Shown here: one piece after another, positions 9,645-18,400 of the stretch
Numbering within the stretch: position 1 is the first letter of the stretch
How the letters are laid out: each line of letters opens with the position of its first letter
From: Pseudanabaena sp. BC1403
Lineage (GTDB): Bacteria > Cyanobacteriota > Cyanobacteriia > Pseudanabaenales > Pseudanabaenaceae
Length of the DNA: 64,000 nucleotides
NCBI RefSeq assembly: GCF_002914585.1
Contig: NZ_PDDM01000002.1
Location: forward strand, 248,001 to 312,000
Direction of reading: 5' to 3'
Notes under the pieces: model-generated
Told to the model about the DNA's origin: nothing
Seen by the model: only the letters and a program-made list of their open reading frames with translations
Database searches by the model: none
Made by a program: the position numbers and the translations under genes

Positions 9645-10303
9645 AGACCTAGCCGTACCCCAACTTTACTTCCAGACATTTCTTTGTAAATTGCTCGCAA
9701 GGTTTTTAGGTGAAACCCAAATATTTAATCTTTATATCTGAGCTTTTTTTGCGATTAACATTTAAGCATAGTATCTAAGCTTACCTCGCAGCGACATAAT
9801 TCCGACATTTTCTAAATCTATGTCAGCAATTCTCATTCTGAAGCTAATTTATGTATTCGCTCGCGCCATACAAGTTAAGCCATAAATCTCCAAATGCCTA
9901 AAGGCGTAGCAAAACAATGCCTACTACCTTCCTACAAAAAAATAGGCGTTGTTTAAAGTGAATAATTAGGCGATCGCGGCAAAGCCGCGATCGCCTAATT
10001 ATTCACTGGTAAGTTCATATATGCATTTGGAGGGCTTGCCAAATCGTTGTTTATTTAATTTTGCCGTTGAGTTGAATTGTCAAATCTTTGGGCTTTTAGC
10101 GCTACGACGCTAGAAACCCCATTTTCACAATGAGAATTGCTGTTTATATAGAGCAAGACTTGGTAAGGCGCTGAAATCACAGTAAAATAATTTCGGTAAC
10201 TGTAAAAAGTACTAGTTACCAAGTTTAAGTTATATATAGTTTACAAACTTTACAAATACGTTACCGATACATTTATAAAAGACAAATTAACGGAGAAAAC
10301 AAC
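9645..10303. other. Gene-free 659-bp stretch upstream of apcF
   Basis: No convincing coding region. It holds the apcF promoter region and untranslated leader on the right and, in the middle, one very long perfect hairpin (listed separately). The last part before apcF is AT-rich, ending in CGGAGA about 10 bp before the start codon, a good ribosome-binding site. Confidence 0.6.
9957..10007. repeat. 24-bp perfect inverted repeat built on two HIP1 octamers
   Basis: The arms are exact complements with a 3-nt AAA loop, and each arm contains GCGATCGC. It is not next to any stop codon (nearest gene ends are over 290 bp away), so it is not simply a gene terminator. Confidence 0.9.
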
Positions 10304-10801
10304 ATGCAGGATGCAATTACCAGCCTGATCGGTGCTTATGATGCAACTGGTAAATATTTTGATCGCGATGCCATGGACACACTCAAATCCTTCTTTGCGA
10401 CTGGCAACGCCCGCTTAGCCGCTTCTACGGCAATCACTGCTAATGCAGCATCGATTGTGCGGAAGTCTGGCTCACAATTATTTGAAGAAGTCCCAGATTT
10501 GATTCGTCCAGGTGGTAACGCCTACACAACTCGTCGTTTTGCAGCTTGCTTGCGTGACATGGACTACTATTTGCGTTATGCCTCCTATGCTCTAGTTGCA
10601 GGCAACAATGATGTCCTCGACGAAAGAGTATTGCAGGGCTTACGTGATACTTATAGCTCTCTAGGAGTGCCAATTGGCCCAACCGTGCAAGGGATTCAAA
10701 TCATGAAACAGGCTGTTATGGACTTAGTTGGTGAAAATGCTGACTGGTTAGCATCACCCTTTGACTATATGAGTCGCGAACTTAGTGAAAAGAATATCTA
10801 A
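10304..10801 (+). CDS. apcF: Phycobilisome core beta-18-type allophycocyanin subunit
   Basis: ApcF is the minor beta-like allophycocyanin of the phycobilisome core, next to the terminal emitter. The 165-residue protein has the bilin-binding block RRFAACLRDMDYYLRYASYALVAG, with the chromophore cysteine in AACLRD. ApcF rather than ApcB is indicated by the ending FDYMSRELSEKNI and by the internal block GSQLFEEVPDLIRPGGNAYTTRR. It is monocistronic, with a long AT-rich leader and a strong hairpin directly after its stop codon. Its location away from other apc genes is usual for apcF. Confidence 0.93.
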   Translation: MQDAITSLIGAYDATGKYFDRDAMDTLKSFFATGNARLAASTAITANAASIVRKSGSQLFEEVPDLIRPGGNAYTTRRFAACLRDMDYYLRYASYALVAGNNDVLDERVLQGLRDTYSSLGVPIGPTVQGIQIMKQAVMDLVGENADWLASPFDYMSRELSEKNI

Positions 10802-10838
10802 CTAAAAAAGGGCGCGAAGCGCCCTTTTTTAGTTAGAT
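10796..10838 (+). terminator. Perfect 20-bp hairpin terminator of apcF
   Basis: The stem starts inside the last codons of apcF and pairs exactly across a GAA loop (tip GCGAAGC), followed by T-rich sequence. It would end the highly expressed apcF transcript. Confidence 0.85.
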
Positions 10839-10911
10839 ATAATTCTTCAAAATGATTTAAGATTGTTAATAATCGAAACAAGCTCGATTTAGTCTAGGAG
10901 AGAATTTAAAT

Positions 10912-11991
10912 ATGGCTTTAGTACCAATGCGCCTGCTGCTCGATCATGCAGCTGAAAACGGATATGGCATCCCTGCATTTAACGTAAACAACATGGAGCA
11001 AATCCAGTCGATCATGCAGGCTGCTAATGAGACCAACAGCCCTGTGATCCTACAAGCTTCTCGTGGTGCACGTAATTATGCTGGCGAAAATTTCTTGCGT
11101 CACTTAATTTTGGCTGCCGCCGAAACTTATCCTCATCTGCCAATCGTGATGCACCAAGATCACGGTAATGCACCAGCAACTTGCTACTCAGCAATCCAAA
11201 ATGGCTTTACCAGCGTAATGATGGATGGCTCTTTGGAGGCTGATGCTAAAACTCCAGCTAGCTATGAATACAACGTTGCTGTTACCTCTGAAGTTGTCAA
11301 AGTTGCTCATGCTTTCGGTGCAAGCGTTGAAGGTGAACTAGGCTGCTTAGGCTCTCTCGAAACTGGTAAGGGTGAAGCTGAAGATGGACATGGCTTTGAG
11401 GGCGCTTTAGATCACTCACAACTTTTAACTGATCCTGATGAAGCTGCTGACTTTGTTGAGCGTACACAAGTTGATGCTCTCGCGGTAGCTATTGGTACTA
11501 GCCACGGTGCTTATAAGTTTACTCGCAAACCTACTGGCGAAATCTTGGCAATCAGCCGTATCGAAGAAATTCATAATCGCTTGCCTAATACCCACCTTGT
11601 TATGCATGGCTCTTCTTCAGTTCCCGAAGATCTACTTGCAATGATTAATGAATTTGGTGGCGCTATTCCTGAAACCTACGGTGTACCTGTTGAAGAAATT
11701 CAAAAGGGAATCAAGTGTGGTGTGCGTAAGGTCAATATCGATACTGATTGTCGTCTTGCTATTACAGCGGCGGTTCGTGAAGCTTTGTTCAAGAATCCTA
11801 AAGAGTTTGATCCTCGCCACTTCCTCAAGCCATCGATCAAGTACATGCAAAAAGTATGTGCTGATCGCTATACTCAGTTTGAAGCTGCTGGACAAGCTGG
11901 CAAAATCAAGCAAGTTAGTATTTATGACTTTGTTCCTAAGTATGCCAAGGGCGAACTTAAGCAAGTTAGCCGCGAAGTTGTTAAGGCTTAA
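10912..11991 (+). CDS. fbaA: Class II fructose-1,6-bisphosphate aldolase (Calvin cycle type)
   Basis: Zinc-dependent aldolase that makes fructose 1,6-bisphosphate (and sedoheptulose 1,7-bisphosphate) from triose phosphates in the Calvin cycle and gluconeogenesis. The 359-residue sequence carries the zinc and phosphate signatures: [65 protein letters not shown]. The strong AGGAGAG site upstream fits high expression. It stands alone between two hairpins. The symbol used in cyanobacteria varies (fbaA, cbbA, fda). Confidence 0.95.
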   Translation: MALVPMRLLLDHAAENGYGIPAFNVNNMEQIQSIMQAANETNSPVILQASRGARNYAGENFLRHLILAAAETYPHLPIVMHQDHGNAPATCYSAIQNGFTSVMMDGSLEADAKTPASYEYNVAVTSEVVKVAHAFGASVEGELGCLGSLETGKGEAEDGHGFEGALDHSQLLTDPDEAADFVERTQVDALAVAIGTSHGAYKFTRKPTGEILAISRIEEIHNRLPNTHLVMHGSSSVPEDLLAMINEFGGAIPETYGVPVEEIQKGIKCGVRKVNIDTDCRLAITAAVREALFKNPKEFDPRHFLKPSIKYMQKVCADRYTQFEAAGQAGKIKQVSIYDFVPKYAKGELKQVSREVVKA

Positions 11992-12047
11992 ACATTAAAG
12001 AGTCTCGCAAGCTAAGCTATTTTACACAAAATATAAAAATATAAAGA

Positions 12048-12070
12048 TAAGGGGTGCATTGCACCCCTTA
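12048..12070 (+). terminator. Terminator of the aldolase gene
   Basis: A perfect inverted repeat TAAGGGGTGC / GCACCCCTTA followed by TTTTTT. Confidence 0.85.
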
Positions 12071-12114
12071 TTTTTTGGTAGCATTGCTGTAATCAGTATC
12101 AAACTAACTAGCTT

Positions 12115-13044
12115 ATGACTTCTTCGTCGTTTTCTGTTGATCAGCCAAATTCTGTTGACGAACTAAATAAAGTTAACGTAGCCAAAAAGCCCAAACTTTT
12201 GGTAGTTGATGACGAGCAAGATAATCTTGATTTGCTATATCGTACCTTTCGCAAAGAATTTACGGTGTTTAGATCTGATGGGGGCATTAAAGCTTTAGAG
12301 ATTTTGGAACAAGAAGGGGAAATGGCAGCGATTATTTCCGATCAGCGAATGCCTGAGATGAATGGAACTGAGTTCCTCAGCCGTACTGTTTCGGATTTTC
12401 CTGATACGATGCGCATTGTCTTGACTGGATATACAGATATTGCCGATCTGATCGATGCAATCAACTCAGGTCAGGTTCATAAATATATTACGAAGCCTTG
12501 GGAGCCCGATCAGCTTAAGTCGGTTGTGAAAGAGGCGACCCATACCTATGATCTGCTTAAGCAACGTTCTGAGGAGTTAGTCAGATCGCAAGCTCAGAAT
12601 GCTCTGTTGTCAGTAATTGTGAGGATCGCACAGACATCCAACCAACTATCTGATTGTGTAATGCCTTTAGCAAGTGCCTTTTGGCAAAATTTTGGTGCCG
12701 ATGGAGTGATCTTGCAGTTGGTTGAGAACGGCTCTTTGACTGATACTCAAGCTATATGTGGTGATTATATTTGGGATTTGGCGACAGATCCGTTAGTGCA
12801 AGCAGCGCTCTCATCGAAAAAGTCTCAAATTTCTCTGTCTCCTAGTCAGGAAGCAGATCCAGATCAACCCTGCAAAACTAATTTGGCGATCGCAATTACT
12901 TTTCGTGAAGAGATTTTAGGAATATTGTCGATGCGTTGGCAGATATCTAATGCCCTAGTTTCTAGTGGTATTGACGTGATTCAGCAATGTGCTGATGAGA
13001 TGGCGATTGCCCTAACTTGTATTCGTTACTATGCAAAACTTTGA
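12115..13044 (+). CDS. Response regulator with C-terminal GAF-like region
   Basis: A 309-residue two-component response regulator. The receiver domain spans about residues 28-145: acidic pocket KLLVVDDEQDN, phospho-acceptor Asp in IISDQRMPEMNG (about residue 77), Thr in VLTGYTD, Lys in YITKPWEP. A helix (about 145-170) leads to a C-terminal region of about 130 residues resembling a degenerate GAF domain (MPLASAFWQNFGADGVILQL ... REEILGILSM). There is no DNA-binding or enzymatic output domain, so it probably signals through protein contacts. Its 3' end overlaps the next gene by 14 bp, implying translational coupling. Confidence 0.88.
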   Translation: MTSSSFSVDQPNSVDELNKVNVAKKPKLLVVDDEQDNLDLLYRTFRKEFTVFRSDGGIKALEILEQEGEMAAIISDQRMPEMNGTEFLSRTVSDFPDTMRIVLTGYTDIADLIDAINSGQVHKYITKPWEPDQLKSVVKEATHTYDLLKQRSEELVRSQAQNALLSVIVRIAQTSNQLSDCVMPLASAFWQNFGADGVILQLVENGSLTDTQAICGDYIWDLATDPLVQAALSSKKSQISLSPSQEADPDQPCKTNLAIAITFREEILGILSMRWQISNALVSSGIDVIQQCADEMAIALTCIRYYAKL

Positions 13045-13477
13045 GTCAAATTTTGAAATACTTTTAGCATTGGCAATCACGCTTGCCAATCAAGCTCATG
13101 CTGGTCAGATTGATAAAGCGGGTAAGCCTTATATTGCGCATCCTTTAACTGTAATGGCGCAGATGGACACGCTTGAAAGTAAAATTGTGGCGGTTTTGCA
13201 TGATGCGATCGAGGATTCTGATTTGACGATCGCAGATTTGGTTCGTCAAGGGTTTCCTGAATTTATTACTGAGGCGATCGCGGCGATTACCAAACTAGAT
13301 GGGGAACTTTACGAAGATTATATTGTGCGGGTGAAGTCTAATGCGATCGCCCGCAAAGTCAAGATTGCCGACGTTACCCACAATATGGATATTAGTCGAA
13401 TTGCTAAACCTACTGAAAAAGATTTTAAGCGTTTAGAGAAATATAAAAAAGTGCTCCAAGAATTAACCACTAACTAA
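13031..13477 (+). CDS. Small HD-domain (p)ppGpp hydrolase-like protein
   Basis: A 148-residue single HD domain of the SpoT/RelA hydrolase and MESH1-like kind. Key motifs are HAGQIDKAGKPYIAHPLTV (first metal His), VAVLHDAIEDSD (the HD pair and ED acid), and VKIADVTHNMD (final metal Asp). It lacks synthetase, TGS and ACT domains, so if active it would only break down alarmones or related nucleotides. The start ATG lies inside the last codons of the response-regulator gene. The pairing suggests that the two act together. Family is firm; substrate is inferred. Confidence 0.82.
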   Translation: MQNFESNFEILLALAITLANQAHAGQIDKAGKPYIAHPLTVMAQMDTLESKIVAVLHDAIEDSDLTIADLVRQGFPEFITEAIAAITKLDGELYEDYIVRVKSNAIARKVKIADVTHNMDISRIAKPTEKDFKRLEKYKKVLQELTTN

Positions 13478-13503
13478 AAAGGAGTGCTTTGTACCCCTTT
13501 TTT
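13476..13503. terminator. Imperfect terminator between converging genes
   Basis: AAAAAGGAGTGC can pair with GTACCCCTTTTT with one mismatch and one G.T pair, then a T run. Weaker than others here. Confidence 0.5.
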
Positions 13504-13516
13504 CTATGCCTATTTT

Positions 13517-15208
13517 CTAAAATTTATAGTTAAAACTAAAATTGATGCCCTTGTCTTGGAGATTATTGTCTCGATCTTCAATAGCTGTGATGGGAATCGC
13601 ATAATCTAGCCTCATATTTAAATTTTTGAGAGGCTCCCAAATAATCCCAGTACCAAAGCTCATTAAGAAGTTCTTTCCTGCCAGAAAATTAGGGTTTTCG
13701 TCTCGATTCCAGACTGAACCCATATTAAAGAATGGCGCAATCTGAAAAATTGATTGACCAGCGCCGTTACGTTGCAAAGTAATCCGATTTTCTGCTGAAA
13801 ATCGAAATCCATTGTCGCCAGATCTCGCACTTTGGCGGTAGCCTCTTAATGTTTGTCCACCACCAACGATAAATTGCTCTGAAGGTAAGAGGCTATCTGG
13901 TGTGACCTGTAGGTCAGCTTGCAAAATCAAGAGATTATCGTCATTTATTCTTTGCCAACGTTGCCCTTGGAAATTCCAATTTAAAAAACGGCTATCAGGG
14001 ATTGGAGCCTGATTGATTGTAGAATTTCCCAGCCCTGTTCCTAATTTAAAGACTGACTGAAAGAACCACGCGCCTTGCTCATCTCGTTTGAGATAGTCCT
14101 GTCCAAAGGAGAATACACTGGTGCGGGTAATGCCATTAGCATCAGCGCCAAAGCCAAAGGGAGTGGCGAGATTGTTAAACAAAAATGTCTGTCCATCTTT
14201 GGCTGTAAATCCGAAGGAAAGTGCAAATTCTTCAACAAATGAACGAATGAAGGGCTGACGATACTGAACTTCGTAGAGTTGTGATTTGGCAGCGATTCCA
14301 AAACGATCAAATGGCGCTTCTGTAATTGTACTGCGAGTAATTGCTGCTCGTAAATTTAGAGAGCCATTCATCGGGTTTAGCGGTGTTGAATAGCTAAAAT
14401 CGTAGATATTGGAGCCGCCTGTAAAGGAGCGATTGTAGCTAAAACTAAGGCGATCGCCAATTCCTGTAAGATTCTGATGACTAGCGTTAACGCCTATCTG
14501 CTCACCGCCAACACTGGGTGGTGAGTAGTTATTGATGGAAGTATTAACGCTTAATGGATTGGTTTCCTTTGCAAATACGAACATGTTGGAATTTCTTGGG
14601 AAACTCGACTTGAGTTCACATTTCTCTCCTGATTTTTGCTCTTCAAGTGTAAATTCGATATTCTCAAATTGAGGATCGTTTTTTAATAACCGCAATTGAT
14701 CTTCAAGACGATTGACACTAAGGGGAATGGTATTCGGAATTTGAATGCGATCGAGAATATATCTGAAATTTAACCTGAGATCTGGTTGCGATGGATGACG
14801 AGAAATATTACATAAACCACTTTCCCAGATGGATATCTTCACGGTTCTATTTTGAATATTAACCTGATCTCGATCAAGCACGGCTCTAGAAGTTATATAT
14901 CCTTTGCTAATGTAAAGATCAGCAGTTAGCTGTTGAAGGATATCTCGAATTTTTTGTTCGGTCATGTCATCCTTCCATCGGATTGCTCTTCTATAAGGTT
15001 CCCAATCTTGATCTGTATAGATACGACTTTCTCCGAATATGACATCAGTAATTGTAAAAGTTTCTTCTTCTTTTGGTGGGCTGTTTGTCGCTGATTGCGC
15101 GATCGCATCTACGGAGATCGCAATATTCACACTCCCACAGCAAAAAATCATGATCACGAATACATGAAGCTTAGATATAGACTTAGATATAAGCTTTGTG
15201 AATAACAT
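13517..15208 (-). CDS. Two-partner secretion outer-membrane transporter (TpsB, ShlB/FhaC/HecB family)
   Basis: A 563-residue TpsB that should secrete the TpsA product of the divergent neighbour across the outer membrane. The signal peptide covers about residues 1-38. A POTRA_2-type region follows (KIRDILQQLTADLYISKGYI ... RILDRIQIPNTIPLSVNRLEDQL; about 50-205) with an FhaC-like linker, then the 16-stranded barrel from about residue 215. The barrel has family features RLSFSYNRSF, an LRGYRQ motif on the lid loop (GGGQTLRGYRQSARSG) and a C-terminal INFSFNYKF strand ending in Phe. Divergent from tpsA with about 200 bp between, so both may share control. Role is inferred from family and context. 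Confidence 0.92.
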   Translation of the reverse strand: MLFTKLISKSISKLHVFVIMIFCCGSVNIAISVDAIAQSATNSPPKEEETFTITDVIFGESRIYTDQDWEPYRRAIRWKDDMTEQKIRDILQQLTADLYISKGYITSRAVLDRDQVNIQNRTVKISIWESGLCNISRHPSQPDLRLNFRYILDRIQIPNTIPLSVNRLEDQLRLLKNDPQFENIEFTLEEQKSGEKCELKSSFPRNSNMFVFAKETNPLSVNTSINNYSPPSVGGEQIGVNASHQNLTGIGDRLSFSYNRSFTGGSNIYDFSYSTPLNPMNGSLNLRAAITRSTITEAPFDRFGIAAKSQLYEVQYRQPFIRSFVEEFALSFGFTAKDGQTFLFNNLATPFGFGADANGITRTSVFSFGQDYLKRDEQGAWFFQSVFKLGTGLGNSTINQAPIPDSRFLNWNFQGQRWQRINDDNLLILQADLQVTPDSLLPSEQFIVGGGQTLRGYRQSARSGDNGFRFSAENRITLQRNGAGQSIFQIAPFFNMGSVWNRDENPNFLAGKNFLMSFGTGIIWEPLKNLNMRLDYAIPITAIEDRDNNLQDKGINFSFNYKF

Positions 15209-15412
15209 AGACAGACCTTAGCCCCTAAATAAATGCTTTTTACTGACTTAAACTGACAATCCCAAAAAAATTGTCAGTAAGTGCGTGATTTATACACCTT
15301 TTTGCTATATATTGCTAGCCAATTAATCAGAAAAATATAGATTTAAGCTCAAAAGCTAGATTTATATGAGGTTTGAGTAACTTAGGGCTTAAGTGAATCA
15401 GGGATACGGTTT

Positions 15413-18400
15413 ATGCGCTTAGCTATGAATGGGCTTCAAGTTTTTTTTGTTGCATTTTCTTTACAAATCTTTCAAGCTTTGCCTGCGATCGCGCAAGTTC
15501 AGATCGTGCCTGCAAATAACGGAACGGGAACAATAGTTTTACCTAATGGCAATCGGATTGATATTACGGGCGGAACTACTTCAGGAAATGGAGCAAATGT
15601 ATTTCATAGTTTCCAAGGTTTTAATGTCCAGACAGGTCAGACGGCTAACTTTGTAGTCTTGCCACAGACTCAAAATGTCCTTGGTGGTGTAACTGGTGGC
15701 AATCCTTCGCTGATTAATGGCACTATTCAAGTCACAGGCTCGAATGCGAATTTATATCTGTTAAATCCTGCGGGATTCATCTTTGGGAATAATGCTCAAC
15801 TAAATGTTAATGGTAGTTTCACGGCTTCGACGGCGAGAACTGCTTGGTTTGGCGATCGCAATCTAGATATTTATAATCCTAATTACACCAACCTGACAGG
15901 CAATCTGACTGCTTTAGAGTTCGATCCTAATAATCCCGCTGCGATCGTTAACTCAGGCAATCTCAGTGTTGGTGAGGGAAAGTCGGTAAATCTTGCCGCG
16001 TCAACTGTGGTAAATACGGGAACTGTCTCTGCGCCTAATGGTTCGGTGGGGATTGTCGCTATACCTGATGGTCGGTTGCGGCTAAATGTCGGGGTGGAGG
16101 GGTTAAGTTTTGAGTTTCCTCAACCAAAGGATGCTCAAGGCAATGCTTTACCAGTTAAGGCTTTGGATTTACCAAGTTTGTTAACTACTGGCAAGCTGGA
16201 TAGCAGCACGGGTATATCGCTGAATAGTCAGGGACAAGCGCAGTTAACTGCTTCACAGACAGTAATTCCGAATACTGCGGGAACTGCGATCATTAGTGGA
16301 ACTGTGTCTGTTGCGTCGCCTGTGGCTAATCCTTCTCAAGTTCCGCCTAAGATTCAAATATTAGGCGATCGCGTAGGTTTAGTGGGTGCAAATATCGATG
16401 CTTCAGGTGTGAATGGTGGTGGTTCGGTATTTATTGGTGGGGATTTTCAGGGCAAGGGAGTTATCCCAAATGCGTTGATGACTTTTGTGAGTGCGGATTC
16501 GACGATTAAGGCGGATGCGTTGCAGTCTGGGAATGGCGGCAGGGTAATAGTATGGGCAGATAATGCGACAAGATTTTTTGGAAGTATTAGTGCTCGTGGG
16601 GGGGCAATTTCTGGTGATGGTGGTTTTGTTGAAGTTTCAGGTAAACAGAATCTAGTTTTTGATGGAAAAGTCGATCTTAATGCTGCGATCGGAAAAGGAG
16701 GTACATTATTGCTTGATCCAACAAATATTTATATTGACGGTGTTGTATCAGATTCAATACTTGTACCAGATCCTCTTGAGATTTTTGCTAGTAATTTTCT
16801 TGGTCAAGATATCACTATTAGCCAAGCAACGCTTGCAAGTCCTATATATAAAAATTCAAACATTATTCTTGAGGCAACCAATAATATTACAATCAGTTCG
16901 CTCATTAACAATCAACTCATCTTCCCACGAGGATCAGGCAATATTACTTTTACCGCTGATTCTGATAAAGATGGTGTAGGCACATTCTCTATGCCTTTTG
17001 ATGCAGTCAACCCACAGAATGGTGCTACTATATTTGCCCCATCACCTTTAAATCAACCAATAGGCAGAACTCTATCTATTTATGGTGCTTCTGTCACACT
17101 AGGTATTATCAATACTAGAGGTGGTATTCCTGCTCCTGGGGGCTCTTTGTTTGTCAATGCTAATGGAGATATTATTATAGGTGCCGCAGAGACTTATGCA
17201 GACTCAAGCCCTGTTACGAATCCATATAACGGTGGTAATATCACAATAATTAGTGACAACGGAAGTATTGACACAAGTACTGGGATTTTGTCTGCTAGAG
17301 CGGCTGAGGGTAACGGAGGGAATATTACATTAACAGCTAGAGGTAATATTAAAACTGCTGCTCTGTTGACAGATCCTGTATTTTTTGGGACTAACAATAG
17401 AGGTGGAGATATTTCAATTATAAGTCAAACTGGTTCTGTTGACATCAGTACTAATAATGGATACGAACCACTTACTGGAGCGAGAAACGGTGTAGGATTA
17501 TATGTTGGAGGTCAGCTAGGTGGGGCTGGGAAATTAGTTGTTAACGCTTTTGGAGACATAACAACTAACTTTATACAAGCAGCTTCAAATGGTAATGCAA
17601 ACTCCTTAACTTTAACGAGTCAAACTGGCAAGATTGACACTTTGGCGGGAGATATTAATGCTTTTGCGAATGGTATCGGAGGAACAATAAATTTTACCGC
17701 TCCTAATGGAATAAGTACCAAAAATATATCAACAGGTGGTGTTATTACTTCTGGTTCTGTCAACCTGAGAGCTATAACAGGGAATATTACAACAACATCA
17801 ATTGACACAACTTCTCTTGGGTTGCTAGGTGGAAATGCTGGAAGTATTAGTATTGATGCTGGAGGTAGTGCAACTATTGATGGTTTACTCAGAGCATTTT
17901 CTCAATCTGGTAATGGAGCGAATGTATCTGTAAAAGCAAATAATGGCAATATTTTGTTTAGTTGTGCAATTGCATTAGGAGGGAAATGTGGTGTAGAGTC
18001 CTATCCTGAAGGAAGTGCATCGGCTGTAACTCCTTCCACTGTGCGTAGTGCTGGGAATATAAGTATAGTTAGCACTAATGGTTCTATAACCCTACTTAAC
18101 ACTGCAATATTAGATGCAGGGGCTGATAGTGCAAGTATTTCTGGGACTGGGACTGATAAACGGGCTTCAGGTACTGTGACAATATCCGCTCAAGGAGATA
18201 TTACAACTGGTCTAGGTGGAATTACATCTGATGCTAGTTTTCTTAATGGAGAACCAGCTAGTAATATTAGTATTAATAGCTCTCAGGGTAAAATTAGAGC
18301 TTACAACATAACTACAAATTCTTTTGATGGAAGAGGGGGTGATGTTGTATTCAGTGCTCCTAATGGAATTAGTGTAAATAGCGTTATCACAGGTGACTCT

